Origin: an uncultured Pelagibacteraceae bacterium
Lineage (GTDB): Bacteria; Pseudomonadota; Alphaproteobacteria; Pelagibacterales; Pelagibacteraceae
Assembly: GCA_902628525.1 (NCBI GenBank)
Contig: CACOMZ010000006.1
Span: 1 to 34,592, forward strand
Direction: 5' to 3'
Length of the DNA: 34,592 nucleotides
Numbering within the stretch: the first letter of the stretch is position 1; the number at the start of each line of letters is the position of its first letter. Of the stretch, positions 9,188 through 17,298 are shown piece after piece. The notes under the pieces are model-generated. The model did not search any database and was not told the DNA's origin. It worked only from the letters and a program-made list of their open reading frames with translations. A program made the position numbers and the translations under genes.

Positions 9188-9866
9188 ACTTATTTAAAAT
9201 AAAAACTATTAAAGAAAATATTATTAAAACCAATAAAGATATAATTTTATTTTTCCTAATTATATAACTTAAGTATTTTTTAATTATTGAATAAAAGTAA
9301 GATTTTTTGACTTGAGTCGTAAAGTTTTTAAATTCATAATTAATTTCATCTTCCCAATATAATTCTAAAACAAGACTACTACGAAAATTTTTTCTCCATG
9401 ACTCAAACAAAACTCCATGTGTTATAAATGGTTCAATAAATTCTTTTTTCTTTTCAATTAATAAAACTTTTTCAACATCATCAAATTGAAATATCCATTT
9501 ATGATCTTCACTACTGTTTTTTGAAAGTACAAGATTGTCTTCCAAAATTGATGGAAGTTCAATATATCCTTTTTTTGATATTCTTTTAAGTTCACTTATA
9601 AAATAGGATATATCTTCAACATGCTCAATAACATGACTTGCAAATACAAAATCAAATTGATTATCTGCAAATGGAAGATTTTTATTTTTAATTAAAACAA
9701 ATTCTTTATTTTTTTCTTTATAAAATTTTGAAAAATCTTGTATATCAGCAACGGTTTGTGCATATTCGACTGCAGAAAAATTACACCCAATATCTAAGAT
9801 CTTCCAGCTGTTTTGATTTTGTTTTAAAGTTTTAAGAACATGCTCTTTAGATGTTCTGTTTATCAT
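9174..9866 (-). CDS. class I SAM-dependent methyltransferase with C-terminal membrane anchor
   Basis: A methyltransferase type 11-like protein of 230 residues. Motif I is ILDIGCNFSA near residues 23-32; later come NKNLPFADNQFDFVFASHVIEHVEDI, the acidic/FDFVFASHVIEH motif IV typical of this fold, and KRISKKGYIELP. The last 25 residues form one hydrophobic segment, IISLLVLIIFSLIVFIL, after a lysine- and tyrosine-rich stretch, which suggests a tail anchor in the inner membrane. Substrate unknown; membrane-anchored relatives can modify lipids or glycans. It lies 3 bp after rpsD on the same strand, and its end overlaps grxD by 14 bp. Confidence 0.75.
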   Translation of the reverse strand: MINRTSKEHVLKTLKQNQNSWKILDIGCNFSAVEYAQTVADIQDFSKFYKEKNKEFVLIKNKNLPFADNQFDFVFASHVIEHVEDISYFISELKRISKKGYIELPSILEDNLVLSKNSSEDHKWIFQFDDVEKVLLIEKKKEFIEPFITHGVLFESWRKNFRSSLVLELYWEDEINYEFKNFTTQVKKSYFYSIIKKYLSYIIRKNKIISLLVLIIFSLIVFILNKFNSF

Positions 9867-9869
9867 TTA

Positions 9870-10487
9870 TTATCTTGAATAATACTCAATGACCAGATTA
9901 GGCTCCATAATTACTGGATATGGAACTTCCTCAAATTTAGGAGTCCTTACAAATTTAAATTTTTTATTTTTTTCATCTAACTGAATATATTCTGGTGCTT
10001 CTCTCTCTTTATTTGCCAAAGCAATATCTATTATTGCAAGCTGTTTTGATTTTTCTCTAATTTCTATTGTATCTTCCTCTTTAACTAAATAACTTGCAAT
10101 ATTTACCTTCTTACCATTTACCCTAACATGACCATGATTTATTAACTGTCTGGCTGAAAAAATAGTTGTAGCAAATTTTGCTCTATAAATTACAGCATCT
10201 AATCTTCTTTCTAATAGGCCTATTAAGTTTTCACCCGTGTCTCCTTTGAGCATAGTTGCTTTTTTATATATGTTTCTAAACTGTTTTTCGTTAATGTTGC
10301 CGTAATAAGCTTTCAATTTCTGTTTAGCTTGCAATTGAATTCCATAATCTGAAGGTTTTGCAGTTTTTGTTTGACCGTGCTGACCAGGTCCGTAAGCTCT
10401 TGTGTTAAATGGACTTTTTGGTCTGCCCCAAAGGTTGACTTTAAGTCTTCTATCTACTTTGTGTTTAGAGTTTAATCTTTTTGTCAT
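9870..10487 (-). CDS. rpsD: 30S ribosomal protein S4
   Basis: A 205-residue primary 16S rRNA-binding protein that nucleates 30S assembly. It opens [15 protein letters not shown], has the GQHGQ segment, [37 protein letters not shown] as the S4 RNA-binding domain, and ends VIEYYSR, all typical of alphaproteobacterial S4. It lies between trmJ and the methyltransferase gene rather than in the alpha operon. A good sigma-70 promoter sits in the 40-bp gap upstream. Confidence 0.98.
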   Translation of the reverse strand: MTKRLNSKHKVDRRLKVNLWGRPKSPFNTRAYGPGQHGQTKTAKPSDYGIQLQAKQKLKAYYGNINEKQFRNIYKKATMLKGDTGENLIGLLERRLDAVIYRAKFATTIFSARQLINHGHVRVNGKKVNIASYLVKEEDTIEIREKSKQLAIIDIALANKEREAPEYIQLDEKNKKFKFVRTPKFEEVPYPVIMEPNLVIEYYSR

Positions 10488-10499
10488 TTAATAGTGGGC

Positions 10500-10527
10500 T
10501 TTATAAACTTACTCTTAAGTTTGTCAA
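10500..10527 (-). promoter_or_regulatory. rpsD promoter with inverted repeat in the spacer
   Basis: Reading the minus strand, TTGACA (10527-10522, a perfect -35) begins directly after the trmJ TGA stop. A 16-nt spacer follows, then TATAAA (10505-10500). The -10 ends 12 nt before the rpsD ATG, so the leader would be only about 5-8 nt. Between the two hexamers lies a perfect 7-bp inverted repeat, AAACTTA-AGAG-TAAGTTT (10522-10505), in the position of an operator. No U-run follows, so it is not a good terminator. Confidence 0.65.
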
Positions 10528-11241
10528 TCAACGTTTTTTACCCAAACTTGCAAATACACCTGATAAAATACGTATTTCTTTAGTGGATAAATCCATCCTA
10601 TAAAAAATATTTCTTAGGTTTTCAAGCATAATTGGTTTTTTTTCTTTTGATTTAAAAAAATTAACTTCTTCAAGATTTTGGATACATAGATTTGCCATAG
10701 CAATTATATCTTTTTTAGAGGCTGATTTTATTTTATTAGATTTTTTGAAGTATGTTGCATTTGAATTAATTATCCTAGATACGTATTGAGCTATTATTAT
10801 TAAACTGTGTGATAAATTCAATGATTTAAAATCTGGGTTTGTTGGAATTTGAAGTGTATAATTTGAATAACTTATTTCATCATTTGATAAACCTGATGAT
10901 TCAGAACCAAACAAAAAGGCTATTTTTTTTTTATAATTAATTTTTTTTAAATCTTCTAATTGGAGATGTTTTACATTTTTATTTCTAAATCTTGCAGATG
11001 TTGCAATTACGATATCAATATTCTTTAATGATTTTTCTATGTTAGAAAAACATTGTGCTTTATTAATTATATTTTTTGCACCCACCGAAGTCGCTAAAAT
11101 TTTATCATTAGGAAATATTGGTTTAGGACTAACTAAAATTAATTTTTGAAAAGAAAAATTTTTTATTGCTCTAGCACATGCTCCAATATTTTCTGAAAGT
11201 TGTGGTTTATGCAAAATAAAAGAAATATTATTTATAGACAT
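10528..11241 (-). CDS. trmJ: SpoU-family tRNA/rRNA 2'-O-methyltransferase, TrmJ-like
   Basis: The 237-residue protein has the SPOUT fold motifs: LSENIGACARAIKNF (motif 1), FLFGSESSGLSNDE (motif 2, SAM knot) and IPTNPDFKSLNLSHSL (motif 3). The C-terminal extension of about 80 residues, predicted helical, matches TrmJ rather than the short TrmL. TrmJ methylates the 2'-OH of residue 32 in several tRNAs. It starts 1 bp after the stop of the DUF1989 gene. TrmJ is the closest family by motif layout; other SpoU targets cannot be excluded. Confidence 0.85.
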   Translation of the reverse strand: MSINNISFILHKPQLSENIGACARAIKNFSFQKLILVSPKPIFPNDKILATSVGAKNIINKAQCFSNIEKSLKNIDIVIATSARFRNKNVKHLQLEDLKKINYKKKIAFLFGSESSGLSNDEISYSNYTLQIPTNPDFKSLNLSHSLIIIAQYVSRIINSNATYFKKSNKIKSASKKDIIAMANLCIQNLEEVNFFKSKEKKPIMLENLRNIFYRMDLSTKEIRILSGVFASLGKKR

Positions 11242-11242
11242 A

Positions 11243-12106
11243 TTATTTTATGCCATGATTTCTATTATAGGTCGATACAGTGGACTCTTTAATATTTTCT
11301 AAATATTTTTTACTTACTGTCCAAACAGAAACTTTTAATGGATAACATTTTGCGACATCTGAAGAATGTTCTGATCCACAATCACCTCCTGGACAAGCAG
11401 AGAGTGCTCCCAGAAGGTCAGTTTCTGCAAAGAATTCTAAAAAATCACCTGGTCTTACTGGGCTAGATTTCATAAAATATTGCTTAGTATCATTTGTAAA
11501 TCCAGTTAACATAAAAACATTTAATACATCATGAACTATTTTTTCTGCTTTATCTAATTTAATATTTTTTTCTTTTATTAGTGCCCTTGTTAAATTTGAG
11601 TGACAACAATAATGGTAATCATTGGTGTTAAGAAGCTTTGATGTGTAAGGATCACATCTGGTTCCAATAACATCATGAACAGATCCTCCATCTTTATCAT
11701 AATCATACCAATCTAAAGTATCCCAAGTTATAGTTGCTAAAGACCTTAGATAGGGAAAACAACTGAACATTTTATCACCAACTGAAATATGAGTACCATA
11801 AAGAGCTCTTGTTTTTCCTGAATAAAATTTTTCCTCTAAATTTTTTAAATTGAATAAATTTAAATCTCCCACTTGAGGTCCATCTATACTCTCAATTCTA
11901 AAAAACTCCCCAAATTGGACTTCAAATGTTTTTGCATCTCTAGGAGGGACAATTATTTCATATTTTTTAATTAAGTGTTTTCTTGCGTTATGCAAAATGT
12001 CTAGATTTTTTTTCTCAATATTTGTATTTGGATAGCAAATTATAGGTTTTGCATTTATTCTGTCTTCAAAATCTGAAGGTTTTTCAGAAAATTTTTTAAT
12101 TTTCAT
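11243..12106 (-). CDS. DUF1989 (urea carboxylase-associated) family protein
   Basis: The 287 residues show the DUF1989 core: SVHDVIGTRCDPYTSKLL, YHYCCHSNLTRAL, LNVFMLTGFT and EFFAETDLLGALSACPGGDCG. Conserved cysteines and histidines suggest a metal or catalytic site. Relatives are often encoded next to urea carboxylase or aminomethyltransferase genes and their reaction is unsettled. Here no urea gene is near. Instead the gene sits 2 bp after cimA (citramalate synthase) and 1 bp before trmJ in one minus-strand run. The family is recognised with good confidence; a role in nitrogen or C1 metabolism would be a guess. Confidence 0.8.
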   Translation of the reverse strand: MKIKKFSEKPSDFEDRINAKPIICYPNTNIEKKNLDILHNARKHLIKKYEIIVPPRDAKTFEVQFGEFFRIESIDGPQVGDLNLFNLKNLEEKFYSGKTRALYGTHISVGDKMFSCFPYLRSLATITWDTLDWYDYDKDGGSVHDVIGTRCDPYTSKLLNTNDYHYCCHSNLTRALIKEKNIKLDKAEKIVHDVLNVFMLTGFTNDTKQYFMKSSPVRPGDFLEFFAETDLLGALSACPGGDCGSEHSSDVAKCYPLKVSVWTVSKKYLENIKESTVSTYNRNHGIK

Positions 12107-12108
12107 TT

Positions 12109-13710
12109 TTACAAACTTCCAGGTGCTTTGTCCTTAAATAGTTTATAATCTAAGCTATCTACCAAAGCTTTGAATGATGCATCAATAATGTTTGGAGACA
12201 CGCCAATTGTAAACCAATTTACACCACCAGAATCAGTGCTTTCAATACTAACTCTCGTAACTGCCTCAGTACCTGTGTTTAAAATTCTAACTTTATAATC
12301 AACAAGCCTTAAATCTTTTAAATATTGAGAATATTTTGCTAACTTATTAACATTTTTTCTAATAGCGTTATCTAAAGCATTGACAGGACCATTTCCTTTG
12401 CCTTCACAGAGAATTTTCTCTCCATCAACTTCAAGTTGCGCTTTTGCGTAAGAAATTATTTCACCTGTCTTATCTTTCTTCACTGAAACATCATATTCAT
12501 TTATCGATATATATCTTGGAATTTCTCCCATCAATCTTCTTGCAAGCAATTCAAAAGATGCGTCAGCTCCATCATAACTATAACCAATAAATTCTCTATC
12601 TTTTACTTCCTCTAAAAGTTTTCTTATTTTTGGATCACTTTTCTTAACTTTAATTCCTATCAAATTTAATCTGGACATAATGTTTGATTGACCAGATTGA
12701 TCTGAAACTACAATATTCCTTGAGTTACCAACTTCCTCTGGATCGATATGTTCATAAGTTTTGGGATCTTTTTGTACCGCAGAAACATGCATTCCTCCTT
12801 TATGAGAAAAAGCTGAGGCTCCAACATATGGTAAGTGCTTGTTAGGTTTTCTATTTAAGATTTCATCTAATAATCTTGAACATTGAGTTAAATTTTTTAG
12901 TTTTTCTTTTTTGATATTTATTTCATAATTTTCATAAAAATCTTTTTTTAAAAAAAATGTTGGTATTAATGAAACTAAATTTGCATTACCACATCTCTCA
13001 CCTAAACCATTTAAAGTACCCTGTACTTGTCTAACACCTGCTTGAACAGCAACTAAACTATTTGCTACAGCATTTTCAGTATCATTATGAGCGTGTATAC
13101 CTAAATTTTTACCTGGAATATGTTTTGTAACCTCTAAAACAATTTTTTTAATTTCATGAGGTAGAGTTCCACCATTTGTATCACATAAAACAATCCATCT
13201 AGCTCCATTATCATATGCTGCTTTAATACAAGAAATGGCATATTCTGGATTAGCTTTATACCCATCAAAAAAATGTTCTGCATCGAACATAAATTCTTTG
13301 CCTGATTTTACGATATGTTTTGCACTCTCACTTATATTTGAGAGATTTTGTTCATTGGTTATTCCAAGCGCTACATCGACTTGAAAATCCCAAGATTTTC
13401 CAAATAAACAAACAGATGAACTTTTTGAATTAATTAAAGATGATAACATTGGATCATTTTCTGCACTATGTTCTGATTTTTTAGTCATTCCGAACGCAGT
13501 TAATTTAGCTGATTTAAAGTTATGGTCTTTATTGAAAAATTCAGTGTCAGTTGGATTTGCACCTGGCCATCCCCCTTCAATGTAATCAATACCTAAATTA
13601 TCAAGTGACGCTGATATTTTTTCCTTATCGTCTAATGAAAAATCTACTCCTTGTGTTTGTGCACCGTCTCGAAGTGTTGTATCAAATATATATAATCTAT
13701 CTTTACTCAT
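12109..13710 (-). CDS. cimA: (R)-citramalate synthase
   Basis: Condenses pyruvate and acetyl-CoA to citramalate, the threonine-independent entry to 2-oxobutyrate and isoleucine. The 533-residue protein opens with YIFDTTLRDGAQTQGVDFS, the DTTLRDG signature in the CimA-type form (TLRDGAQ and IEGGWPGANPTD). It has the metal-binding GIHAHNDTENAVANS and GTLNGLGERCGNANL, and ends with a LeuA-type dimerisation and allosteric domain of about 130 residues. The GGWPGANPTD motif argues for citramalate rather than isopropylmalate synthase. The start overlaps the cysS stop as ATGA. Confidence 0.92.
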   Translation of the reverse strand: MSKDRLYIFDTTLRDGAQTQGVDFSLDDKEKISASLDNLGIDYIEGGWPGANPTDTEFFNKDHNFKSAKLTAFGMTKKSEHSAENDPMLSSLINSKSSSVCLFGKSWDFQVDVALGITNEQNLSNISESAKHIVKSGKEFMFDAEHFFDGYKANPEYAISCIKAAYDNGARWIVLCDTNGGTLPHEIKKIVLEVTKHIPGKNLGIHAHNDTENAVANSLVAVQAGVRQVQGTLNGLGERCGNANLVSLIPTFFLKKDFYENYEINIKKEKLKNLTQCSRLLDEILNRKPNKHLPYVGASAFSHKGGMHVSAVQKDPKTYEHIDPEEVGNSRNIVVSDQSGQSNIMSRLNLIGIKVKKSDPKIRKLLEEVKDREFIGYSYDGADASFELLARRLMGEIPRYISINEYDVSVKKDKTGEIISYAKAQLEVDGEKILCEGKGNGPVNALDNAIRKNVNKLAKYSQYLKDLRLVDYKVRILNTGTEAVTRVSIESTDSGGVNWFTIGVSPNIIDASFKALVDSLDYKLFKDKAPGSL

Positions 13711-15062
13711 TTAAATTTCCAGGTCGTTTTATCATCTTTATCCTCTATTAAAACACCTTTGTCTAAAAGCTCATCTCTTATTTTATCAGCTTCTTCATAA
13801 TTTTTGTTGTCTCTAGCTTTATTTCTATCATTTATTTTATTTAAAATTTCACTTTCAGAAATTAATACTTTTCTTTTCTTAAATTCAAGCCAGTCCTCTT
13901 TTGTTTCATTTAATAATCCAACAAAAAGACATGCTGAAATAAATAATGCTCTATCTTCATCTGACCCTTTAATTGCTTTCTCATACAATTTATGCAAATT
14001 GGCAATATAACCCGGTGTATTTAAATCATCATAAAGTGGCTTAAGAAATTCATCAGGAATTTTAGTTTTTTCTTCAATATTAGAATACAGATTATACCAT
14101 TTACTAATTGTGTTCTCACACTCTTCTAAAAGTTTGTCATTCCAATCTAGAGGTTGTTTATAATGTGCACTCATTAAAGCCAATCTTAAAACTTGACCAC
14201 TAATTTTATTTCTAAAGTCTTTTATTTTTAAAATATTCCCCTGAGACTTTGCCATCTTTTCGTTAGATATGGTTATGAAAGCATTATGTAACCAATAATT
14301 TGCAAAAACTTCGTTATCATTAGCACACCTTGATTGAGCTATTTCATTTTCATGGTGAGGAAATAATAAATCAATACCGCCTCCATGCACATCAAATTCT
14401 TTTCCTAAATATTTTTTTGACATAGCGGAACACTCTAAGTGCCATCCAGGTCTTCCCTTGCCCCAAGGAGAGTCCCAGGACGGTTCATCCTGATTTGAAG
14501 GTTTCCACAAAACAAAGTCCTCTGAATTTTTTTTGTTATCACTAATTTCAATTCGTGAACCTGCAATTAACTGATCTAAATTTTTATTTGATAATTTTCC
14601 ATAATCTTTAAATTTTTTAACTTCGAAGTAAACGTGCCTATTATTTTCATAAGCAAATTTTTTTTTAATTAATTCTGTAATCATCTCAATCATTTCAGGA
14701 ATATGATCTGTAGCTTTTGGTTGGTAGTTAGGTGTATCACACTTTAAATAAATACAATCTTCACTAAAACTATCTGAAATTTTTTTTGTCAAGTCTCCAA
14801 TAGAAATTTTATTATCTTTTGATGACTTTATTATTTTATCATCGATATCAGTTATATTTCTTACATAAGTTACTTTTGAATACTTGTTTTTAAAAATTTT
14901 AAATAAAATATCAAAAACTATCAGTGGTCTAGCGTTGCCAATATGTGGATCATCATAAACCGTCGGACCACAAACATACATTCTAACATTATCCTCGATC
15001 AGAGGTACAAACTTCTCCTTCTTATTAGTAAGATTATTAGTTAAAAAAATATCAATACTCAT
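13707..15062 (-). CDS. cysS: cysteinyl-tRNA synthetase
   Basis: Charges tRNA-Cys. The 451-residue class I enzyme has a HIGN motif at 40-43 (DPHIGNARPL) and a KMAKS loop at 269-273. The zinc ligands C31, C211, H236 and E240 match the E. coli set (C28, C209, H234, E238). The C-terminal DALR-like domain is short, and a KIRDEL...WKFK tail ends the protein. It overlaps cimA by 4 bp. Translation of cysteine codons and isoleucine supply are thus linked only by transcription. Confidence 0.97.
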   Translation of the reverse strand: MSIDIFLTNNLTNKKEKFVPLIEDNVRMYVCGPTVYDDPHIGNARPLIVFDILFKIFKNKYSKVTYVRNITDIDDKIIKSSKDNKISIGDLTKKISDSFSEDCIYLKCDTPNYQPKATDHIPEMIEMITELIKKKFAYENNRHVYFEVKKFKDYGKLSNKNLDQLIAGSRIEISDNKKNSEDFVLWKPSNQDEPSWDSPWGKGRPGWHLECSAMSKKYLGKEFDVHGGGIDLLFPHHENEIAQSRCANDNEVFANYWLHNAFITISNEKMAKSQGNILKIKDFRNKISGQVLRLALMSAHYKQPLDWNDKLLEECENTISKWYNLYSNIEEKTKIPDEFLKPLYDDLNTPGYIANLHKLYEKAIKGSDEDRALFISACLFVGLLNETKEDWLEFKKRKVLISESEILNKINDRNKARDNKNYEEADKIRDELLDKGVLIEDKDDKTTWKFK

Positions 15063-15107
15063 TGTTTTAGAAATATACTTAAAACATAGATTTGTGAATC
15101 TATTTGA

Positions 15108-15845
15108 TTAATTTGGAATTTTACACACTGGAATTGGCTCCATTTTGTGCAAATTTGCATTTCGGATTGAATTGTATTTTTCTCTATTTACAGAATTTTC
15201 ATTACTCATTGCCTCTTCAAGCTCTTTATAGCTTAGACCTAATTGACCCTCATCTGTTCTACCATCATCCCATAATCCATCTGTTGGTGCTGCATTTATA
15301 ATATCTTCTAAAATACCAAGTTCTTTTCCAAGTTCCCAGACATCAGTTTTATTACAATCGGCAATTGGAGAAATATCTACACCTCCATCTCCATATTTTG
15401 TATAAAATCCAACTCCAAAATCTTCTACTTTATTACCAGTTCCAACCACAATTCCTTTGTTTGCTGCTGCCACTTGATAAAGTGTTGTCATTCTTAATCT
15501 GGCTCTTGAATTTGCCATACCATGTTCATTTGAAAAATTATTTAAAGTTCCCTCAAAAGTTTTAAATAATTCATCTAGTTCAATTGTATGACCTTCAACA
15601 TTTTTATAATTTTTTTTTAACCATTCTTGATGAGCTACGCTCAAATCATGCTGAGCACTTTTCTGTTTAATCGGCATCGATAAAACTATAGTTCTTAAAC
15701 CAGTCATTGCACTTAATGTGCTAGATACAGAAGAGTCAATTCCTCCAGAAATACCAATCACTAAAGACTGGGCTTTATTAGGCATTTGTTCAACGTAATC
15801 TTTTATCCAGTTAGATATAAATTTAGATTTTTCTGCAGGATCCAT
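15108..15845 (-). CDS. nadE: NAD synthetase, ammonia-dependent
   Basis: Amidates nicotinic acid adenine dinucleotide to NAD. The 245 residues carry the PP-loop ATP pyrophosphatase motif GISGGIDSSV at 31-40, GTGNKVEDFGVGFYTKYGDGGVD, and APTDGLWDDGRTDEGQLG, all NadE signatures. There is no N-terminal nitrilase/glutaminase domain, so free ammonia or an unlinked glutaminase supplies nitrogen. It lies 38 bp after the DAHP synthase gene and 45 bp before cysS on the minus strand. Confidence 0.95.
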   Translation of the reverse strand: MDPAEKSKFISNWIKDYVEQMPNKAQSLVIGISGGIDSSVSSTLSAMTGLRTIVLSMPIKQKSAQHDLSVAHQEWLKKNYKNVEGHTIELDELFKTFEGTLNNFSNEHGMANSRARLRMTTLYQVAAANKGIVVGTGNKVEDFGVGFYTKYGDGGVDISPIADCNKTDVWELGKELGILEDIINAAPTDGLWDDGRTDEGQLGLSYKELEEAMSNENSVNREKYNSIRNANLHKMEPIPVCKIPN

Positions 15846-15883
15846 AGTATTTTTCTATCAATATTATTTTTTAAAACAACAGA

Positions 15884-17263
15884 TTAAGATGCCGCCTGAA
15901 TAGCATTTTTGGAATAGCTGGTATTCTTTTTTATCTCATCAGAAATTAAAAAAGCTAGCTCCAAAGCTTGGTCAGCATTAAGTCTTGGATCACAATGTGT
16001 ATGATATCTGCTTGACAAATCTTGATCCTGAATATTTTTAGCTCCACCAGTGCATTCAGTTACATTTTGTCCTGTCATTTCAATATGTAAACCTCCAGCA
16101 TAAGATCCTTCACTTTGATGAACAGCAAAAACATCTTTAACCTCTTTTAATACATTATTAAAACGTCTCGTCTTATAACCTGTTGTGGATTGAATTGTAT
16201 TACCATGCATTGGATCACAGGACCAAATAACATTTACACCCTCTTTTTTAACTCCTCTTACAAGTTTAGGTAAATATTTTTCAACACTATCATGACCAAA
16301 TCTTGAGATTAAAGTTATTTTTCCTTTTTCATTATTTGGATTTATCAAATTACAAATCTTAACTATCTCTTCGGATTTACTTGTAGGTCCACATTTTATT
16401 CCAATTGGATTCTCAATTCCACGACAATATTCTACGTGACCACCATCAAGTTGTCTCGTTCTGTCGCCTATCCAAACAAAATGAGCTGAAGTTGCATGAT
16501 GTTCACCTGTAGTAGAGTCTATTCTTGTCATGCTTTCTTCAAAAGGTAAATGCAACGCTTCATGGGAAGTCCAAAAATTTACAGTCTTCAGTCTTCTATT
16601 AAATTCTGAGTTAATTCCACAAGCGTCCATAAATGATAAAGCATCAGCTATCTTATCCTCTAACTCTTTAAATTTCTTAGCTTGAGGACTTTTTTTAATA
16701 TAACCTAAATTCCATAAGTGAACTTTCTTTAAATCTGCAAAACCACCATGTGAAAAAGCTCTTAAAAGATTTAATGTTGAAGCCGATTGAGAATAAGCTC
16801 TAAACAACCTTTTTGGATCATGTTTTCTTGCTTTCTCAGTAAATTCTATACCATTAACATTATCACCAAGATAACTAGGAAATTCTAGATCTCCTTGTTT
16901 TTCTGTTGGCGCACTTCTTGGTTTTGCAAATTGACCTGCTATCCTTCCAAGTTTAATTACTGGCAGTGATGCTGAATAAGTAAGAACTAATGACATCTGA
17001 AGAATTACTTTAAAATAATCTCTTATATTATCTGGATTAAATTCTGCAAAACTTTCAGCGCAATCACCTCCTTGTAGTAAGAATGCTTTACCATCTACTA
17101 CGTCAGCTAATTGTTTTTTTAAGTGTCTTGTTTCCTCAGCAAAAACAAGTGGTGGAAAAGTTTTTATTTTATTTAAAACTTGATCTAATTCTTTTTTATC
17201 CTGATACTCAGGAATGTGCTTTACTGGATAATTTCTCCAACTATTTATTTTCCATTTTTTCAT
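15884..17263 (-). CDS. aroG: 3-deoxy-7-phosphoheptulonate synthase, class II (plant-like)
   Basis: Makes DAHP from PEP and erythrose-4-phosphate at the entry of the shikimate pathway. The 459-residue protein has FLLQGGDCAESFAEF with the metal-binding cysteine, GRIAGQFAKPRSAPTE, WIGDRTRQLDGGHVEYCRG, and CDPMHGNT, all diagnostic of the class II family, which is unrelated in sequence to E. coli AroF/G/H. The ATG at 17263 was chosen over a TTG two codons upstream because a GAG lies 6 nt in front of it. The gene follows glmS by 35 bp. Confidence 0.93.
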   Translation of the reverse strand: MKKWKINSWRNYPVKHIPEYQDKKELDQVLNKIKTFPPLVFAEETRHLKKQLADVVDGKAFLLQGGDCAESFAEFNPDNIRDYFKVILQMSLVLTYSASLPVIKLGRIAGQFAKPRSAPTEKQGDLEFPSYLGDNVNGIEFTEKARKHDPKRLFRAYSQSASTLNLLRAFSHGGFADLKKVHLWNLGYIKKSPQAKKFKELEDKIADALSFMDACGINSEFNRRLKTVNFWTSHEALHLPFEESMTRIDSTTGEHHATSAHFVWIGDRTRQLDGGHVEYCRGIENPIGIKCGPTSKSEEIVKICNLINPNNEKGKITLISRFGHDSVEKYLPKLVRGVKKEGVNVIWSCDPMHGNTIQSTTGYKTRRFNNVLKEVKDVFAVHQSEGSYAGGLHIEMTGQNVTECTGGAKNIQDQDLSSRYHTHCDPRLNADQALELAFLISDEIKKNTSYSKNAIQAAS

Positions 17264-17298
17264 ATTCAACTCGTGATTGTTTTAACAGAGTTTTGGTA

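Noticed and set aside
10505..10522. Terminator between trmJ and rpsD
   Set aside because: The perfect stem has only A/T-rich arms and no T-run after it; its place between -35 and -10 fits an operator better.
15104..15565. Leucine- and histidine-rich plus-strand ORFs opposite nadE
   Set aside because: Low-complexity antisense frames within a clear NadE gene; composition follows the reverse complement of that gene.
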